Part shown: positions 25,445 to 35,194 of the stretch, one piece after another | Layout of the letters: each line of letters opens with the position of its first letter | Numbering within the stretch: position 1 is the stretch's first letter | Source: Gammaproteobacteria bacterium | GTDB lineage: Bacteria > Pseudomonadota > Gammaproteobacteria > Steroidobacterales > JABDKV01 | Direction of reading: 5' to 3' | DNA length: 64,000 nt | NCBI GenBank assembly: GCA_013003425.1 | Contig: JABDJB010000006.1 | Span: 134,248-198,247, forward strand | Made by a program: the position numbers and the translations under genes | The notes under the pieces: model-generated | Told to the model about the DNA's origin: nothing | What the model saw: only the letters and a program-made list of their open reading frames with translations | Databases searched by the model: none

Positions 25445-26845
25445 TCAGAATACCTTGCTGATGCCAAGGCTGACTGCATTTACTTCGTATTCCTTGTCAG
25501 CGGTGGTGGCAAATCTGCTGTTCTGCCACGCCCGCAGACTCATGCTGATGGTATCAGTCAGATCCTGCCTGATACGCAACTGCAAACGAACGTCTTCGGG
25601 CTGTTCCAGGCTGTTGATTGACTCGATTTGCTGCCAGCCCGCATCAAAGGTGACCTTTGTCTTCGCTCGCGCATTCCACGAATACGACAGGGCCACGCCA
25701 AAGACGCTATCGGACTCCGAGCTGGTTGAAGTAAGGTAATCGCGATCTTCGTTGTATGCATTCAGCTTAATATTGCTTTGCGCCAGCTTCAGGGCGGCGA
25801 CTGCCGACAGTCTTTTGCGCACATAGACTTCAGCGCCTGGCGTAGGTAACTCGACGCCGGTTATTTCGGTCAGGAACTGAAACAACGCCTCATACTGTAG
25901 CTGCTGCGCGCCACGCGTCGTCGTCTCCTCGGCATAGGAAATATCTGTTGTCAGTTTTCCGGCAGTGCGCTGCAGACTGAAGCCGTAGGAATCCCCGAAG
26001 TGTTGCTCACCCGCAGAAAAGCTGTAACTGGTGAGACGACCGAGTTGGCCGCGTCCACCTATCGACCAGTAAGAGCCATCAATCTTGCGTGGACCGAACA
26101 GCTGCGCGAACGTGTTGTTCTCATCGCCGATACTGGCCACGACCGACAGGCTGCGATTGAACGCCCAGGCGAACTCCCCGCCGGCCCGCTGTAACTGTAC
26201 GTTGGAGCCAGTATCGTAATCGATGTCTGATTTGTTAAAGTTCAGACGCCAGGACAACGGCGTACTCGGTGGGGCACCGGAGACAGTTGCAAATATTCCT
26301 GTACTCTCGCTGTCGGTCAGCACCGGATCGTCATATTCGACCCCGCCAAAACGAACACCGACAGAAAGGCTGCTGGTGTTGCCGATTTGACGCCAGAATC
26401 GGGGGCTGATTGAGTACACGCCCACTTCAGACCGGTTATCCGCCTGGCTGATGCCGCTTATTGCATTCCTCTGGCTGGCGTCGATGGTCTGCTGGCTGAT
26501 ACTGCCGGAGAAATCAAGCAGAAGATTTTTGCCAATCAGATTTGCCGTGCCGTTCAGAGCTGAATAGTCCAGAACTTCGTCAAAGTCTTCCCTGTCGGAG
26601 TAGCGTAACGCCTGCAGCCGGTAACTGAATTCGGTTTTCAGGCGATCGCCGGTTGCGGTCAGTGAGATTGACGGAGACACTTCCGTAACAAGCTCATCGA
26701 CACTTTCATCGGGCGCACGTAACCGGAGGTTATCGGTGTAGGTAGCCGCAACCGAGACTGCAGGCTCCACATCCCATTCAGCTGCGAGTGCCGGTTGACC
26801 AATCACAACCACGGCAAGCAGCAAACATGCTCTATTTGTAACCAT
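25445..26845 (-). CDS. PEP-CTERM system-associated outer-membrane beta-barrel protein
   Basis: 466 residues. Sec signal MVTNRACLLLAVVVIGQPALAAEW. The rest is alternating beta-strand sequence with aromatic girdles (PAVSVAATYTDNLRLR at the mature N-terminus, FSYRLQALRYSD, YSFSAGEQHFGDSYGFS). It ends in VNAVSLGISKVF, a C-terminal Phe typical of barrels inserted by Bam. Proteins of this kind occupy this place in exosortase-A loci; a role as an outer-membrane component for EPS passage is plausible but unproven. Start overlaps the tyrosine kinase gene by 14 bases. Confidence 0.88.
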   Translation of the reverse strand: MVTNRACLLLAVVVIGQPALAAEWDVEPAVSVAATYTDNLRLRAPDESVDELVTEVSPSISLTATGDRLKTEFSYRLQALRYSDREDFDEVLDYSALNGTANLIGKNLLLDFSGSISQQTIDASQRNAISGISQADNRSEVGVYSISPRFWRQIGNTSSLSVGVRFGGVEYDDPVLTDSESTGIFATVSGAPPSTPLSWRLNFNKSDIDYDTGSNVQLQRAGGEFAWAFNRSLSVVASIGDENNTFAQLFGPRKIDGSYWSIGGRGQLGRLTSYSFSAGEQHFGDSYGFSLQRTAGKLTTDISYAEETTTRGAQQLQYEALFQFLTEITGVELPTPGAEVYVRKRLSAVAALKLAQSNIKLNAYNEDRDYLTSTSSESDSVFGVALSYSWNARAKTKVTFDAGWQQIESINSLEQPEDVRLQLRIRQDLTDTISMSLRAWQNSRFATTADKEYEVNAVSLGISKVF

Positions 26846-27695
26846 AGTAACCAGTATAGTAAGGAGAACTTTCTGGCAGGCGGCACTTGTTGAGTACCAT
26901 TTTCACATCCTGCTCCGCCATGAGCTCCAGCGCACTCAGGACAGCCCGTTGCGGGGTCTGTCCCGCCTGAACAACAAGCAATACCTGCCCGACAAGCGAA
27001 GCCAGAGCCTGTGCTTCGCTGGTTTGCAGCACCGGCGGTGAATCGAAAAGCACAATGCGGTCCGAGTAGCGTGTACCAAGTTCCTCAATAATCGCTTCCA
27101 TGCGCTGACTGGCCAGCAACTCCGCCGCCTGCCTGTGCCTTTCCCCGGCCGGTATGATTTTCAGTGATGGCATGTCTGTCTGTAACAGAACCTCGCCAAT
27201 ATCAACACTATGATCCTGCAACAGGTCCATCAGGCCGGGTTGGTGAGCAACTCCGAGCATGCGACTGATATGAGGCTTGGCGACGTCGGCATCCACCAGC
27301 ACTACTGTTCTGTCGCGCTCCATCGCGATGCTCATGGCTAAATTCATTGCCGTGAAGGTCTTGCCCTCGCCCGACAGCGCGCTGGCGATGAGCACAATAT
27401 TCTTCGCCGTGCTTGCTACGCCTTCAGCTTTCTCCTCGAAGGCGGCACGCAGCAACGGACGCTTGATACGACGAAACTCGTCGACAAGCGTTTCCGAAAT
27501 GTCGGTGTACGGTGTTATTCCTTCGCGCGACAGCTTTTCGTGATCAAGCTCGATATCCACTGACCCGGGCTTGCGTGGCGTCTTGAGCGGGCGACCCTTG
27601 GCAACACGGGCGTCATTCTGCGCTGCCTGCTCCTTGGGTGAGCGTATCGGTTCAGCGCGCCGATGCTTGTCTACTGCCTTTTCGACAATACTCAT
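26832..27695 (-). CDS. XrtA-associated tyrosine autokinase (BY-kinase)
   Basis: 287 residues. Cytoplasmic BY-kinase domain: Walker A SALSGEGKT (105-113), Walker A' VVLVDADV (about 130), Walker B IVLFDSPPV (about 207), and a C-terminal tyrosine cluster (YYTGYYGYK) for autophosphorylation. The first 60 residues are basic and flexible. It pairs with the chain-length protein encoded immediately upstream (4-base overlap) as a split Wzc: cycling of Tyr phosphorylation controls EPS polymer length. The EFRRIKRPLL segment resembles the oligomerisation EX2RX2R motif of such kinases. Confidence 0.93.
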   Translation of the reverse strand: MSIVEKAVDKHRRAEPIRSPKEQAAQNDARVAKGRPLKTPRKPGSVDIELDHEKLSREGITPYTDISETLVDEFRRIKRPLLRAAFEEKAEGVASTAKNIVLIASALSGEGKTFTAMNLAMSIAMERDRTVVLVDADVAKPHISRMLGVAHQPGLMDLLQDHSVDIGEVLLQTDMPSLKIIPAGERHRQAAELLASQRMEAIIEELGTRYSDRIVLFDSPPVLQTSEAQALASLVGQVLLVVQAGQTPQRAVLSALELMAEQDVKMVLNKCRLPESSPYYTGYYGYK

Positions 27696-29242
27696 GCCGC
27701 CACCCGCGCTGCAATTTTGGACGCCATGGCAACTGCCGGCACCCGAAGAACCACTGCCGCGACATAGGCGCTCAACAGCAGGCCGACACCGAACAGGAAC
27801 ACACCCATCTGCACGTTACGAGCAAACTTCTGTCCCGGCGTCAGGATCACGCTAACTGTTCCAAGCACCGGAACAGCGGTAACTTCACGAAAGCTCGACC
27901 GACCTACAAAAACCGGATTGACCTGGTTCATTGCGTAGGAAAAAAGCACGCCGGCGCCGAGCGCAAAAAGCATGGTCACACCGAGAAACAAGATCCGATC
28001 CGGCCCGACCGGCTGCAGCGGAATTGTGGGTGGATCAAGTACGCGAAACTTCACGTCTTCATTGCTTTGCTCCGCATCCTTGGTCAGATTGGCTGACTCG
28101 AGTCGTTCGAGCAGCGCCTCGTAACGGGCCTTGGTTAAACCATAGTCCCGGTTGAGCTTTGCAAGCTCGGCTTCGACAACCGGGATTGTGTCGACCGAGC
28201 GTTGCAGTTCGAGCACGTCTTCCTGCTGCTGCTGTATTTGTGCACGCAACCTCGCAATCGAAACCTCGGTCGCGTTCAGCTCAATTTTCATACTCTGGTA
28301 AACCGGATTCAGGTCCATCGGATCTGAAGTCCCGCCGGCAGGCGCCGATGCCAGCGCTTCGTCACGTTGCTCTTTCAAACGCTCCAGCGTGTCGCGAGTG
28401 GCGATTACGTCGGGGTGTTTGTCGGTGTACGAAAGCGACAGGCTTTGCAGATTGTCTTCGACTGCTGCAATTTTTGCATCATATTCGGCAGTTACACTGT
28501 CACCGCGCAGTACAGGCTCTTCCTGGGCAATCTGCCGGCGCAACTCATTCCTGGCACGCTCGGCGAGGCTCAGGTCGACCTGGAGCTGTTCCAGCGCAGC
28601 GGTCGCGTGCTGCAGGCGCGCATAATAGTCGCCCGTCGAATTAGGCATCACACCGACATTGTCCTTCTTGAATTGCGCGAGCCGCTCCTCGGCCTCCACG
28701 AGCCTGGCTTCATGATCGGCGATCTGCTCGTTGAGAAAACGCATCGCCACTTCAGAATCACTGCGATTGGTTTGCAGGGTGTCACCCACAAAGTTTGCCA
28801 GCAGAGTTTGTACAATCGCGTGTGCCATGCGCGGGTCACGGTCAGTGAAGGTTATTGTATAGAATTGATCTTTTGTGCCACGAATCTGGATACTTTCACG
28901 CAGCCTGTCGATAAGCCGTTCCATCGCGCGCGGAGTGGCTGCGCGCAGGTCCAGGTCGGTTTCCCGGGCCACCTCCTCAAGGTGTGGCCGGCTTAGCAGC
29001 GTGCGCGTCATGATATTGACCTGGCCCATCACGTTGGTTTCGGTGGTCAGACCTGCCAGCAATGGCCGCAGCACCGAATCGGTGTCGACATAGACACGGG
29101 TGGAGGCTTCATAGACATTGGGCAATGAATAGACGATCGGCCAGCCCACCATGCAGATGAGCCAGGAAACCAGCAGCGAAAGCCAGCGGTAGCGCCACAT
29201 CCCGCGGGCGTGACTGAGAATCTGTGTAATGAGGTCGTGCAT
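27692..29242 (-). CDS. XrtA system polysaccharide chain-length determinant (Wzz/PCP type)
   Basis: 516 residues. N-terminal Wzz domain with a first membrane helix at about 17-37 (WLSLLVSWLICMVGWPIVYS), a long periplasmic coiled coil (170-390), and further membrane helices near 415-435 and 475-500. Keeps the PCP-2-like VYEASTRVYVDTDSVLRPLL at the N-terminus. Partner of the tyrosine autokinase downstream. The ATG at 29242 is the family start (MHDLITQILSHARGMWRYRW), yet no Shine-Dalgarno precedes it and a TATAAT box lies only 14 bases upstream, so the message may be almost leaderless. First gene of the main exosortase transcription unit. Confidence 0.93.
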   Translation of the reverse strand: MHDLITQILSHARGMWRYRWLSLLVSWLICMVGWPIVYSLPNVYEASTRVYVDTDSVLRPLLAGLTTETNVMGQVNIMTRTLLSRPHLEEVARETDLDLRAATPRAMERLIDRLRESIQIRGTKDQFYTITFTDRDPRMAHAIVQTLLANFVGDTLQTNRSDSEVAMRFLNEQIADHEARLVEAEERLAQFKKDNVGVMPNSTGDYYARLQHATAALEQLQVDLSLAERARNELRRQIAQEEPVLRGDSVTAEYDAKIAAVEDNLQSLSLSYTDKHPDVIATRDTLERLKEQRDEALASAPAGGTSDPMDLNPVYQSMKIELNATEVSIARLRAQIQQQQEDVLELQRSVDTIPVVEAELAKLNRDYGLTKARYEALLERLESANLTKDAEQSNEDVKFRVLDPPTIPLQPVGPDRILFLGVTMLFALGAGVLFSYAMNQVNPVFVGRSSFREVTAVPVLGTVSVILTPGQKFARNVQMGVFLFGVGLLLSAYVAAVVLRVPAVAMASKIAARVAA

Positions 29243-29249
29243 CGCTAAG

Positions 29250-29320
29250 TCTTTGAATTATACACTCCCAGTCTCCGATAATCGCAGAATGCTGCGCCAC
29301 TGCCAGTGACACAGGTCACA
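29250..29320 (-). promoter_or_regulatory. CRP-type (class I) promoter of the exosortase/EPS operon
   Basis: AGTGA-CACAGG-TCACA at 29305-29320 differs from the ideal CRP palindrome by one base. On the minus strand a perfect -10 box TATAAT occupies 29262-29257, with no recognisable -35, as expected for an activator-dependent promoter. With +1 near 29250-29251 the site is centred at about -61.5 to -62.5, the class I position. The predicted leader is only 8-9 bases before the ATG at 29242. Confidence 0.6.
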
Positions 29321-29356
29321 GATTTGTAACGTCTGGGCCGGGGACCGGGAAATTGG

Positions 29357-30061
29357 CTAGAAACGGACTTCCGGGATAATCAGCACGTCTCCCGGCATCA
29401 TCTTGATGTTGGCGCGAAGGTCTCCCCTGTCCAGAAGGATGTCGGGCCGAACGTCGATTTCGATCAGCTCGGTACCCTGACGGCGGATTATCTTCGAGCG
29501 ACGACCTGACGCCAGGTCAGTAAGCCCGCCGACCTCTATCAGCACGTCCAGCAGGGTAAGATTCTGCCGAAACGACAGTGATCGTGGCTGCATGGCCTGC
29601 CCGACTACACGCACCTTCTCGGTAAGGTCACCGACGAAACCGGTGACTATCACTGTTACAACCGGGCTCTTGATGTACTCGGCAAGCACCTCTTCAATAT
29701 CGCGGGCAAGGCTTGTAGGTGTCTTGCCGGCAGCCTGCATGTCCTCGACCAGTGGCGTGGAGATCTTGCCGTCAGGACGCACCGGAACGGTGGTCGAGAC
29801 ATCGCCATGGCGCCAGACGAAAATCTGCAGACTGTCGCCGGGACCGATCTGGTACTCCTCGCCAGGCCGCTGCGGGGCTGCGGCCGGGTCGGTAGTCGAA
29901 TCCGCTGCCGAGGCCACGGGGCCAGGGGCACCGGTCGACGGCACGACAGATGGGGCGCATCCCGCCAGCACACAAGTCCCGACAATGGCAAGAAAAATCC
30001 TGGCTGCCCGTACTGGGTGCATATCCTTCCGGTCCATAAAAATCAGCGCAAACTGTAGCAT
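29357..30061 (-). CDS. XrtA-associated polysaccharide export lipoprotein (Wza-like)
   Basis: 234 residues if started at the ATG at 30061, which has GGAGAG at good spacing; an in-frame ATG at 30022 gives a cleaner lipoprotein signal (MHPVRAARIFLAIVGTCVLAGC). Lipobox LAGC. The polysaccharide-export domain follows: YQIGPGDSLQIFVWRHGDVS, VPVRPDGKISTPLVEDMQAAGKT, then an SLBB-type segment (VRVVGQAMQPRSLSFRQNLTLLDVLIEVGGL). It forms the outer-membrane or periplasmic conduit for the EPS, acting with the chain-length protein. It is separated from that gene by 114 bases containing a CRP-type promoter and is divergent from a prsT gene. Confidence 0.92.
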   Translation of the reverse strand: MLQFALIFMDRKDMHPVRAARIFLAIVGTCVLAGCAPSVVPSTGAPGPVASAADSTTDPAAAPQRPGEEYQIGPGDSLQIFVWRHGDVSTTVPVRPDGKISTPLVEDMQAAGKTPTSLARDIEEVLAEYIKSPVVTVIVTGFVGDLTEKVRVVGQAMQPRSLSFRQNLTLLDVLIEVGGLTDLASGRRSKIIRRQGTELIEIDVRPDILLDRGDLRANIKMMPGDVLIIPEVRF

Positions 30062-30188
30062 AAGGCTCTCCGGGTCGTACGGGCCCCGGTCGCATTATGG
30101 CGTCTGTCATTTCGTCAAATTGGCCGTCGCCGCCAGCTCGACTGTAGTAATGTACCCTACCGGATTCAAGCCAGAATAATAGCCTAAG

Positions 30189-32354
30189 ATGCCCCGTCTA
30201 CTTCTCACCGGATTCGCGTTGCCAGTGATCTTGCTGGCTACAGCATGCGCACCATCAGTCGACACCGAAACACGGCTGCAGATCGCGCTCGAAAACGAGC
30301 GGCGCGGTGAACCGATCGCGGCAATTCTCGAGCTGAAGAACATTCTGCAATCCGATCCGCAGCACCTGCCCTCGCTCGTGGCCGCCGGCCGCCTGTCACT
30401 GCAGGTCGGCCGCTCAGCCGACGCTGTCAGCTACCTGATCCGGGCACGTGAGGAAGGCGCAGCTGACACCCGGGTGCTCGGCCCACTGGCACATGCGCTG
30501 CTGGCCAACGGGGAGTTTGAACGGCTCCTGAAAGAACTACCGGAACAGTCACTGCGCGAGGCCGGCGACGGTGACGGCCTGCTGCTGCGCGGAGAAGCGC
30601 TTATTGGTCTGGGCCAACTCGGCGACGCTGAACGGGCCTTCCGACTCGCCAGTGAAACCCGGGGCAGCAAGGCGCAGGGGCTCAGTGGTCTGGCGCGTGT
30701 TGCAATGATTCGCGGCGAACTCGACAAGGCTGAACGCCTGATCGAGGCTGCACTGGACCGGGACCCGTTCTCTGTTTCATCGTTTCGCGCTCTTGGCGCA
30801 TTACGTCATGAACAGGGTCGGTACGAGGAGGCCGAACAGGCATTCACAAGCGCCGTCGAGGCAACCGCCGTACGACCGGCTGCCGACGAATTGTTACTCG
30901 CTCGTGTCGGCCTGGCCGAATCGCAATGGCGTATGGGCGAGACTGGCCGAGCCCTCGGCAACGTAAAGGATCTGCTGGATGCCTATCCGTGGCACCCGCT
31001 GCCACGTTACCTGCGCGCACTACTGGCTTATGATGACGGCGAATACCTGCTCGCTGCCGACTATCTGCGCGAGGTGCGGCTGTCAGTACCGCAACACCGC
31101 CCAACCCTTCAGCTGCTGGCTGCGTGCGAGTTCGAGCTGGGCAACTTCAGCGATGCAGAACTCATACTGCGGGAGTATCTCGCAACCGTCCCGCGCGACG
31201 TCGAAATGCGTCGTCTGCTGGCGCGTACTCACCTGAAAATGGGCAACCCGACAGGCGCAATGGCGGCCCTGTTACCGGTGGTCGAACTGGCACCGGAAGA
31301 CGAAAAACTGCTCGCCCTGCTCGGCCGGGCGAGCCTCTACAGCGGTGACGCGGGCAGCGCCACTGCCTACCTGAACCGTGCCGTGGAAAAGGCTCCGGAA
31401 GACGACAGCATAAGGGTCAGCCTTGTTGTTGCCCTGATCGGAACCGGCCAGACCGAGACTGCTGAACGCCACCTTGCAATGCTGCCGGATACAGACACGA
31501 TGCGCCGGGCACGCTCGCTGCTTGAACTGGTGCTGCTTATGCGCAAGGCGGAAAGCGAACGCGCGCTGTTGTATGCCAAACAGCTGCGCCAGGCAGCACC
31601 AACCAGCCTGCATGCCATGCTGGCGCTCGCCGAGCTGGCGGAATCGCGCAACGACCCGGTACGGGCCATAGAGTGGCTGGAAATGGCGCGCAGCCGCAAC
31701 CCGGGTGCAATTGAACCGCGCCTGCTGCTGGTCAGGTACTACGGCGAGCGTGACAATCACCAGCGTGCCCACGACATTGCCGTTGAGGCAGTACAGATCC
31801 GGCCACACCAGGCCGATGCACTCGTGGCGCTGGCGATGGAAAAACTTGCACTCGGTCAGCTGCAACAGGCCGATATTACTTTCGCCGAGGCCTTGCGTGC
31901 GGCTCCCGAATCGGCGGCTGCCTACCTCGGCATGACGCGTGCCGCGGTGCTGCGCGACGATATCGATCAGGCCCGCGACCTGGTTGGCAAAGCGATCACG
32001 CTCGATGCATCGCTGATGCCACAGGCTGTCGCGATCGTGCTGGAGCTGGCCGGCAGCAAGCGTCGCGCAGACGCTTTGCAGCTGGCCGATCACTTGCAAA
32101 GCGTCGCCGAAAACCTGCCGCATGGCTATGCTGCTGTCGGCGACCTGCACATGGCACAGCAGAGGTTTGGCGAGGCGCTCACGGCTTACGAAAGCGCAAT
32201 GAAACGCAGTGACGACCCCGTGATTGCCCTGAAGACCTTTATTGCTGCCCGTGAAGCCGGTTCAGCAGAACCGGGTCGCCTGCTGCGGCAATGGCTCGCG
32301 GCGCATCCCGGCGATGAGAGCGTCAGAAAGATGCTGGATCAGCTGAACGAGTAA
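30189..32354 (+). CDS. prsT: PrsT-like TPR lipoprotein, first copy
   Basis: 721 residues. Lipoprotein signal with lipobox LATAC (Cys 20). The PrsT signature follows directly: RRGEPIAAILELKNILQSDPQHLPSLVAAGRLSLQVGRSADAV. The rest is 15-18 TPR units, ending WLAAHPGDESVRKMLDQLNE. PrsT proteins accompany PrsK/PrsR in exosortase-A genomes and are thought to act in the periplasm in EPS or PEP-CTERM assembly. This copy is about 200 residues shorter than the second copy (32363-35149), with which it is convergent, eight bases apart. It is divergent from the export lipoprotein gene and lies on the opposite strand to the rest of the locus. Confidence 0.85.
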   Translation: MPRLLLTGFALPVILLATACAPSVDTETRLQIALENERRGEPIAAILELKNILQSDPQHLPSLVAAGRLSLQVGRSADAVSYLIRAREEGAADTRVLGPLAHALLANGEFERLLKELPEQSLREAGDGDGLLLRGEALIGLGQLGDAERAFRLASETRGSKAQGLSGLARVAMIRGELDKAERLIEAALDRDPFSVSSFRALGALRHEQGRYEEAEQAFTSAVEATAVRPAADELLLARVGLAESQWRMGETGRALGNVKDLLDAYPWHPLPRYLRALLAYDDGEYLLAADYLREVRLSVPQHRPTLQLLAACEFELGNFSDAELILREYLATVPRDVEMRRLLARTHLKMGNPTGAMAALLPVVELAPEDEKLLALLGRASLYSGDAGSATAYLNRAVEKAPEDDSIRVSLVVALIGTGQTETAERHLAMLPDTDTMRRARSLLELVLLMRKAESERALLYAKQLRQAAPTSLHAMLALAELAESRNDPVRAIEWLEMARSRNPGAIEPRLLLVRYYGERDNHQRAHDIAVEAVQIRPHQADALVALAMEKLALGQLQQADITFAEALRAAPESAAAYLGMTRAAVLRDDIDQARDLVGKAITLDASLMPQAVAIVLELAGSKRRADALQLADHLQSVAENLPHGYAAVGDLHMAQQRFGEALTAYESAMKRSDDPVIALKTFIAAREAGSAEPGRLLRQWLAAHPGDESVRKMLDQLNE

Positions 32355-32362
32355 CGCAGCAG

Positions 32363-35149
32363 CTAGAGACTTTCACGCAAGCTGCGCGCGGCATCACGAC
32401 TGCTGAAGCCGCTGTTGTCCTGCAGGATTGCATCGAGCAGATCCCTGGCCTCGGCGTCGGCGCCCTGCCGCTGCAGTGCCACTGCCAGGTGATAGCGTAT
32501 GTCCGGATCCTCCGGCGCCTGACGGGCTGCTTCGCGAAGCTTTCTTGCTGCTTCGTCAATTTCTCCCTGTAGCAACAGCAACCAGCCATAAGTATCGGTA
32601 ACCTGGCCCAGGTCCGGCATTTGCCTGTGCGCCCGTTTGGCTATCGCCAGGCCCTGCTGCAGGTTCTCCGGCCCGCCCATCTCCGCGTAGAGCCACGCCA
32701 GGTTATTGAGCGCCACGACATCTGCCGGATCGATTTCCAGTGCGCGTCCATACTCTGCGATCGCCTGTTCACTCCGACCGGTGTTCTGTAATGACTGGGC
32801 AAGTGCTACCCGGACTGCCACGCTCCCGGGATGTTCCTGTAACCACTCTTCCAACACCTCGTCCGCGTCCCTGCGGCCGGCAACGACGCGGGCCTGGTGG
32901 CGCTTCAGCGCGATGGACTCGCTGGGTTTGAGCGTGCCAGCGGTATCGTAGGCCGCAATCGCGTCGTTGTAATGCTTCCGCATTACGTGAATATCCCCTT
33001 CCAGTACCAGCAGGTCTGCATTTTCCGAGTCATCAGCCTGCAGTCCCTCTACGATCTGCAGCGCGGCCGCATAGTTACCGGACAGGCTTTCGATCCTGGT
33101 AAGCGCGACACGCGCGGCGCGATGGTCCGGCTGAATCTCCAGCACCCGCTCCAGCGATTTACGCCCGCTATCGGCCATTCCCAGTTTCAGCTGGGCCTGC
33201 GCCAGGTTGAATGTAGACAGGGTATCCGCTGGCTGGTTCTGCAGCGCCCGCTCAAATGTTCCCAGCGCTTCACTGTGACGATTGGTTCCAAGCTGTACTG
33301 CACCAAGCATGTTCAACGCCGCGACGCTGCCTGGTGAAATTTCCACGGCCTGTTCGGCACGGGCGAGTGCCAACGCATTTTTTCCGCTATTGAGGTAATA
33401 ACGCGCCAGCAGCAATGCCGGCTGCAGCACGCGAGGGTTCTCCTTCAGGGCGGTTTCCAGCAATGCTACCGCTCGTTCCTGATCACCACCCTTTTCTGCA
33501 ATTTCGGCTAGCCCGAGATAGGCCGCAATATCTTCCGGGTCATTGTCGATCAGCTGCTCGTATCTACGCGCGGCGCGGGCCACATTGCCATCAAGCGTGT
33601 CTATACGTGCCAGATGCATTGCCGCTGCCGTATCATCCGGATCCAGTTCGAGTGCTCTGTCAAACGCCACCCGGGCCGCCGCCCGGTCTTTCACCGCAAG
33701 CTGGTAACTACCGAGCAGCTTGTGCGCTGCCGGGTCGTCCGGCTGGCTGGCCACGATACTGCGCGCCAGTTCGCCTGCTGAATCGGTATCGCCACTGCGC
33801 AACATCGCCAGCATCAGCAGGTTATTGCGCTCGTTGCCATGCATCGATTCAGGCATTGCATTGAGGACTTCGAGCGCACGCTCCGTGGTCCCCGCTTCGA
33901 TAAAACTCAGCGCGGTTTGCAACTGCACGCCCCGGTCGTCCAGACCAGCCTGCGCTCCCCGGGTCAGATATTCGAGGCCCTGCTCGCGTTTGCCGCTGCG
34001 CAACCCCGCTGAACCGGCCATCGCAAGCAGGCGCGGGTCAGCCGCACCACTTTCCAGCAATGGCTGCAGCGCACGAAACGCTTCGTCAGGGTTACCCATG
34101 CTCAATTTCGCCTGCGCCAGCAGTTTTCGTGCCTCGACGTTATCCGGCTCGCTGGCCACCAGCGACTGCAGATGCATTTCGGCCAGCGCAAAGTTTTCCT
34201 TCGACATTGCGGCAGCGGCCAGCAGCAGCCGTGCGGGCTGGTAATTCGTATACGCGGCAATTACCGACTGGGTTTTTTCAATGGCTGCATCCATGTCGCC
34301 AACTTCGAAGTCGGCCCGGGCAGCCTGAAACAGTGCGAACGGGTGCATCGGGGCGATATCGAGCATCCGTGAAGCGACGTCCTGGGCTTCGCCTGCCCGC
34401 TTTTGTATCAGTAGCACATCAACAAGGCCGGACATATGTTCGACGCGTCGTAACGCCAGGGACTCGTCCTGCGAATGCTCCATGGCTTTGCGGAAACTTG
34501 CCTCTGCTGCGTCAAATTCAGCAGCGTTCAGCTGCAGTCTCCCCAGCACAGCGTAGGCTGCGTGCGTGTCGGGGTGCTGTGTAATCACACGATTGAGTGC
34601 GCGCTCGGCAGCCGCGTTGTTGCCACGATCCACGTGTACCCGCGCCATGCCCACCAGTGCTTCAACATGACCCGGGTAATCGCGCAGCGCCTGCTGAAAG
34701 CTCGTTTCGGCGCGCCCCATATCGGATTGCTGCAACCATGCATTGCCGTGTGCTGCGTGCAGGTCTGCCCGGTCGCGCAGATCGGCCAGGTCAGCCGTCT
34801 CCATCTCCAGCACCTGTTGCGGGTTTCCGGTAGCCAGCAACGAACGCGCCAGAGGTACCGCTACTTCCTGATACGCTGCGCCGAGTTCGAGTGCACGCTG
34901 CAACTCCTTGACGGCGCTTACCGGATCACCGGCCTGCAGTGAGACACGACCAAGCAGTACGCGGGCCGCGACATTGGTCGGGTCTGACTGCAGCACATTT
35001 TTCAGCTCAATTGCCGCCGGTCGCAACTCGCCAGCGGCCACAGCCTGTTGTGCACGTTCCAGCCGCGACTCGTTGTCGATCGCCACATTGCAGCCCAGCA
35101 GAAATACGGGCAGCACCGCCGCCCACCGCCTGTTGATTGAACTGGTCAT
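32363..35149 (-). CDS. prsT: PrsT TPR lipoprotein, second (full-length) copy
   Basis: 928 residues from the ATG at 35149, the usual PrsT length of about 900. Lipobox FLLGC (Cys 20), then AAGELRPAAIELKNVLQSDPTNVAARVLLGRVSLQAGDPVSAV, the PrsT opening. Over 20 TPR units follow (typical: AALNMLGAVQLGTNRHSEALGTFERAL). Periplasmic or outer-membrane-anchored scaffold of the exosortase system, function not known in detail. It sits 45 bases after prsR and is probably the last gene of the sugar-transferase/prsK/prsR operon. Convergent with the first prsT copy. Confidence 0.92.
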   Translation of the reverse strand: MTSSINRRWAAVLPVFLLGCNVAIDNESRLERAQQAVAAGELRPAAIELKNVLQSDPTNVAARVLLGRVSLQAGDPVSAVKELQRALELGAAYQEVAVPLARSLLATGNPQQVLEMETADLADLRDRADLHAAHGNAWLQQSDMGRAETSFQQALRDYPGHVEALVGMARVHVDRGNNAAAERALNRVITQHPDTHAAYAVLGRLQLNAAEFDAAEASFRKAMEHSQDESLALRRVEHMSGLVDVLLIQKRAGEAQDVASRMLDIAPMHPFALFQAARADFEVGDMDAAIEKTQSVIAAYTNYQPARLLLAAAAMSKENFALAEMHLQSLVASEPDNVEARKLLAQAKLSMGNPDEAFRALQPLLESGAADPRLLAMAGSAGLRSGKREQGLEYLTRGAQAGLDDRGVQLQTALSFIEAGTTERALEVLNAMPESMHGNERNNLLMLAMLRSGDTDSAGELARSIVASQPDDPAAHKLLGSYQLAVKDRAAARVAFDRALELDPDDTAAAMHLARIDTLDGNVARAARRYEQLIDNDPEDIAAYLGLAEIAEKGGDQERAVALLETALKENPRVLQPALLLARYYLNSGKNALALARAEQAVEISPGSVAALNMLGAVQLGTNRHSEALGTFERALQNQPADTLSTFNLAQAQLKLGMADSGRKSLERVLEIQPDHRAARVALTRIESLSGNYAAALQIVEGLQADDSENADLLVLEGDIHVMRKHYNDAIAAYDTAGTLKPSESIALKRHQARVVAGRRDADEVLEEWLQEHPGSVAVRVALAQSLQNTGRSEQAIAEYGRALEIDPADVVALNNLAWLYAEMGGPENLQQGLAIAKRAHRQMPDLGQVTDTYGWLLLLQGEIDEAARKLREAARQAPEDPDIRYHLAVALQRQGADAEARDLLDAILQDNSGFSSRDAARSLRESL

Positions 35150-35194
35150 CGCGCTATCTTGCCGCGTGCCGCCGTCCGGGCGCAAGCAAGCGCG

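Noticed and set aside
29290-29305. Possible sigma-54 element TGGCAG-N5-CAGC before the exosortase operon
   Set aside because: The -12 part is poor (CAGC for TTGC), and a perfect TATAAT plus CRP-type site explains the region better.
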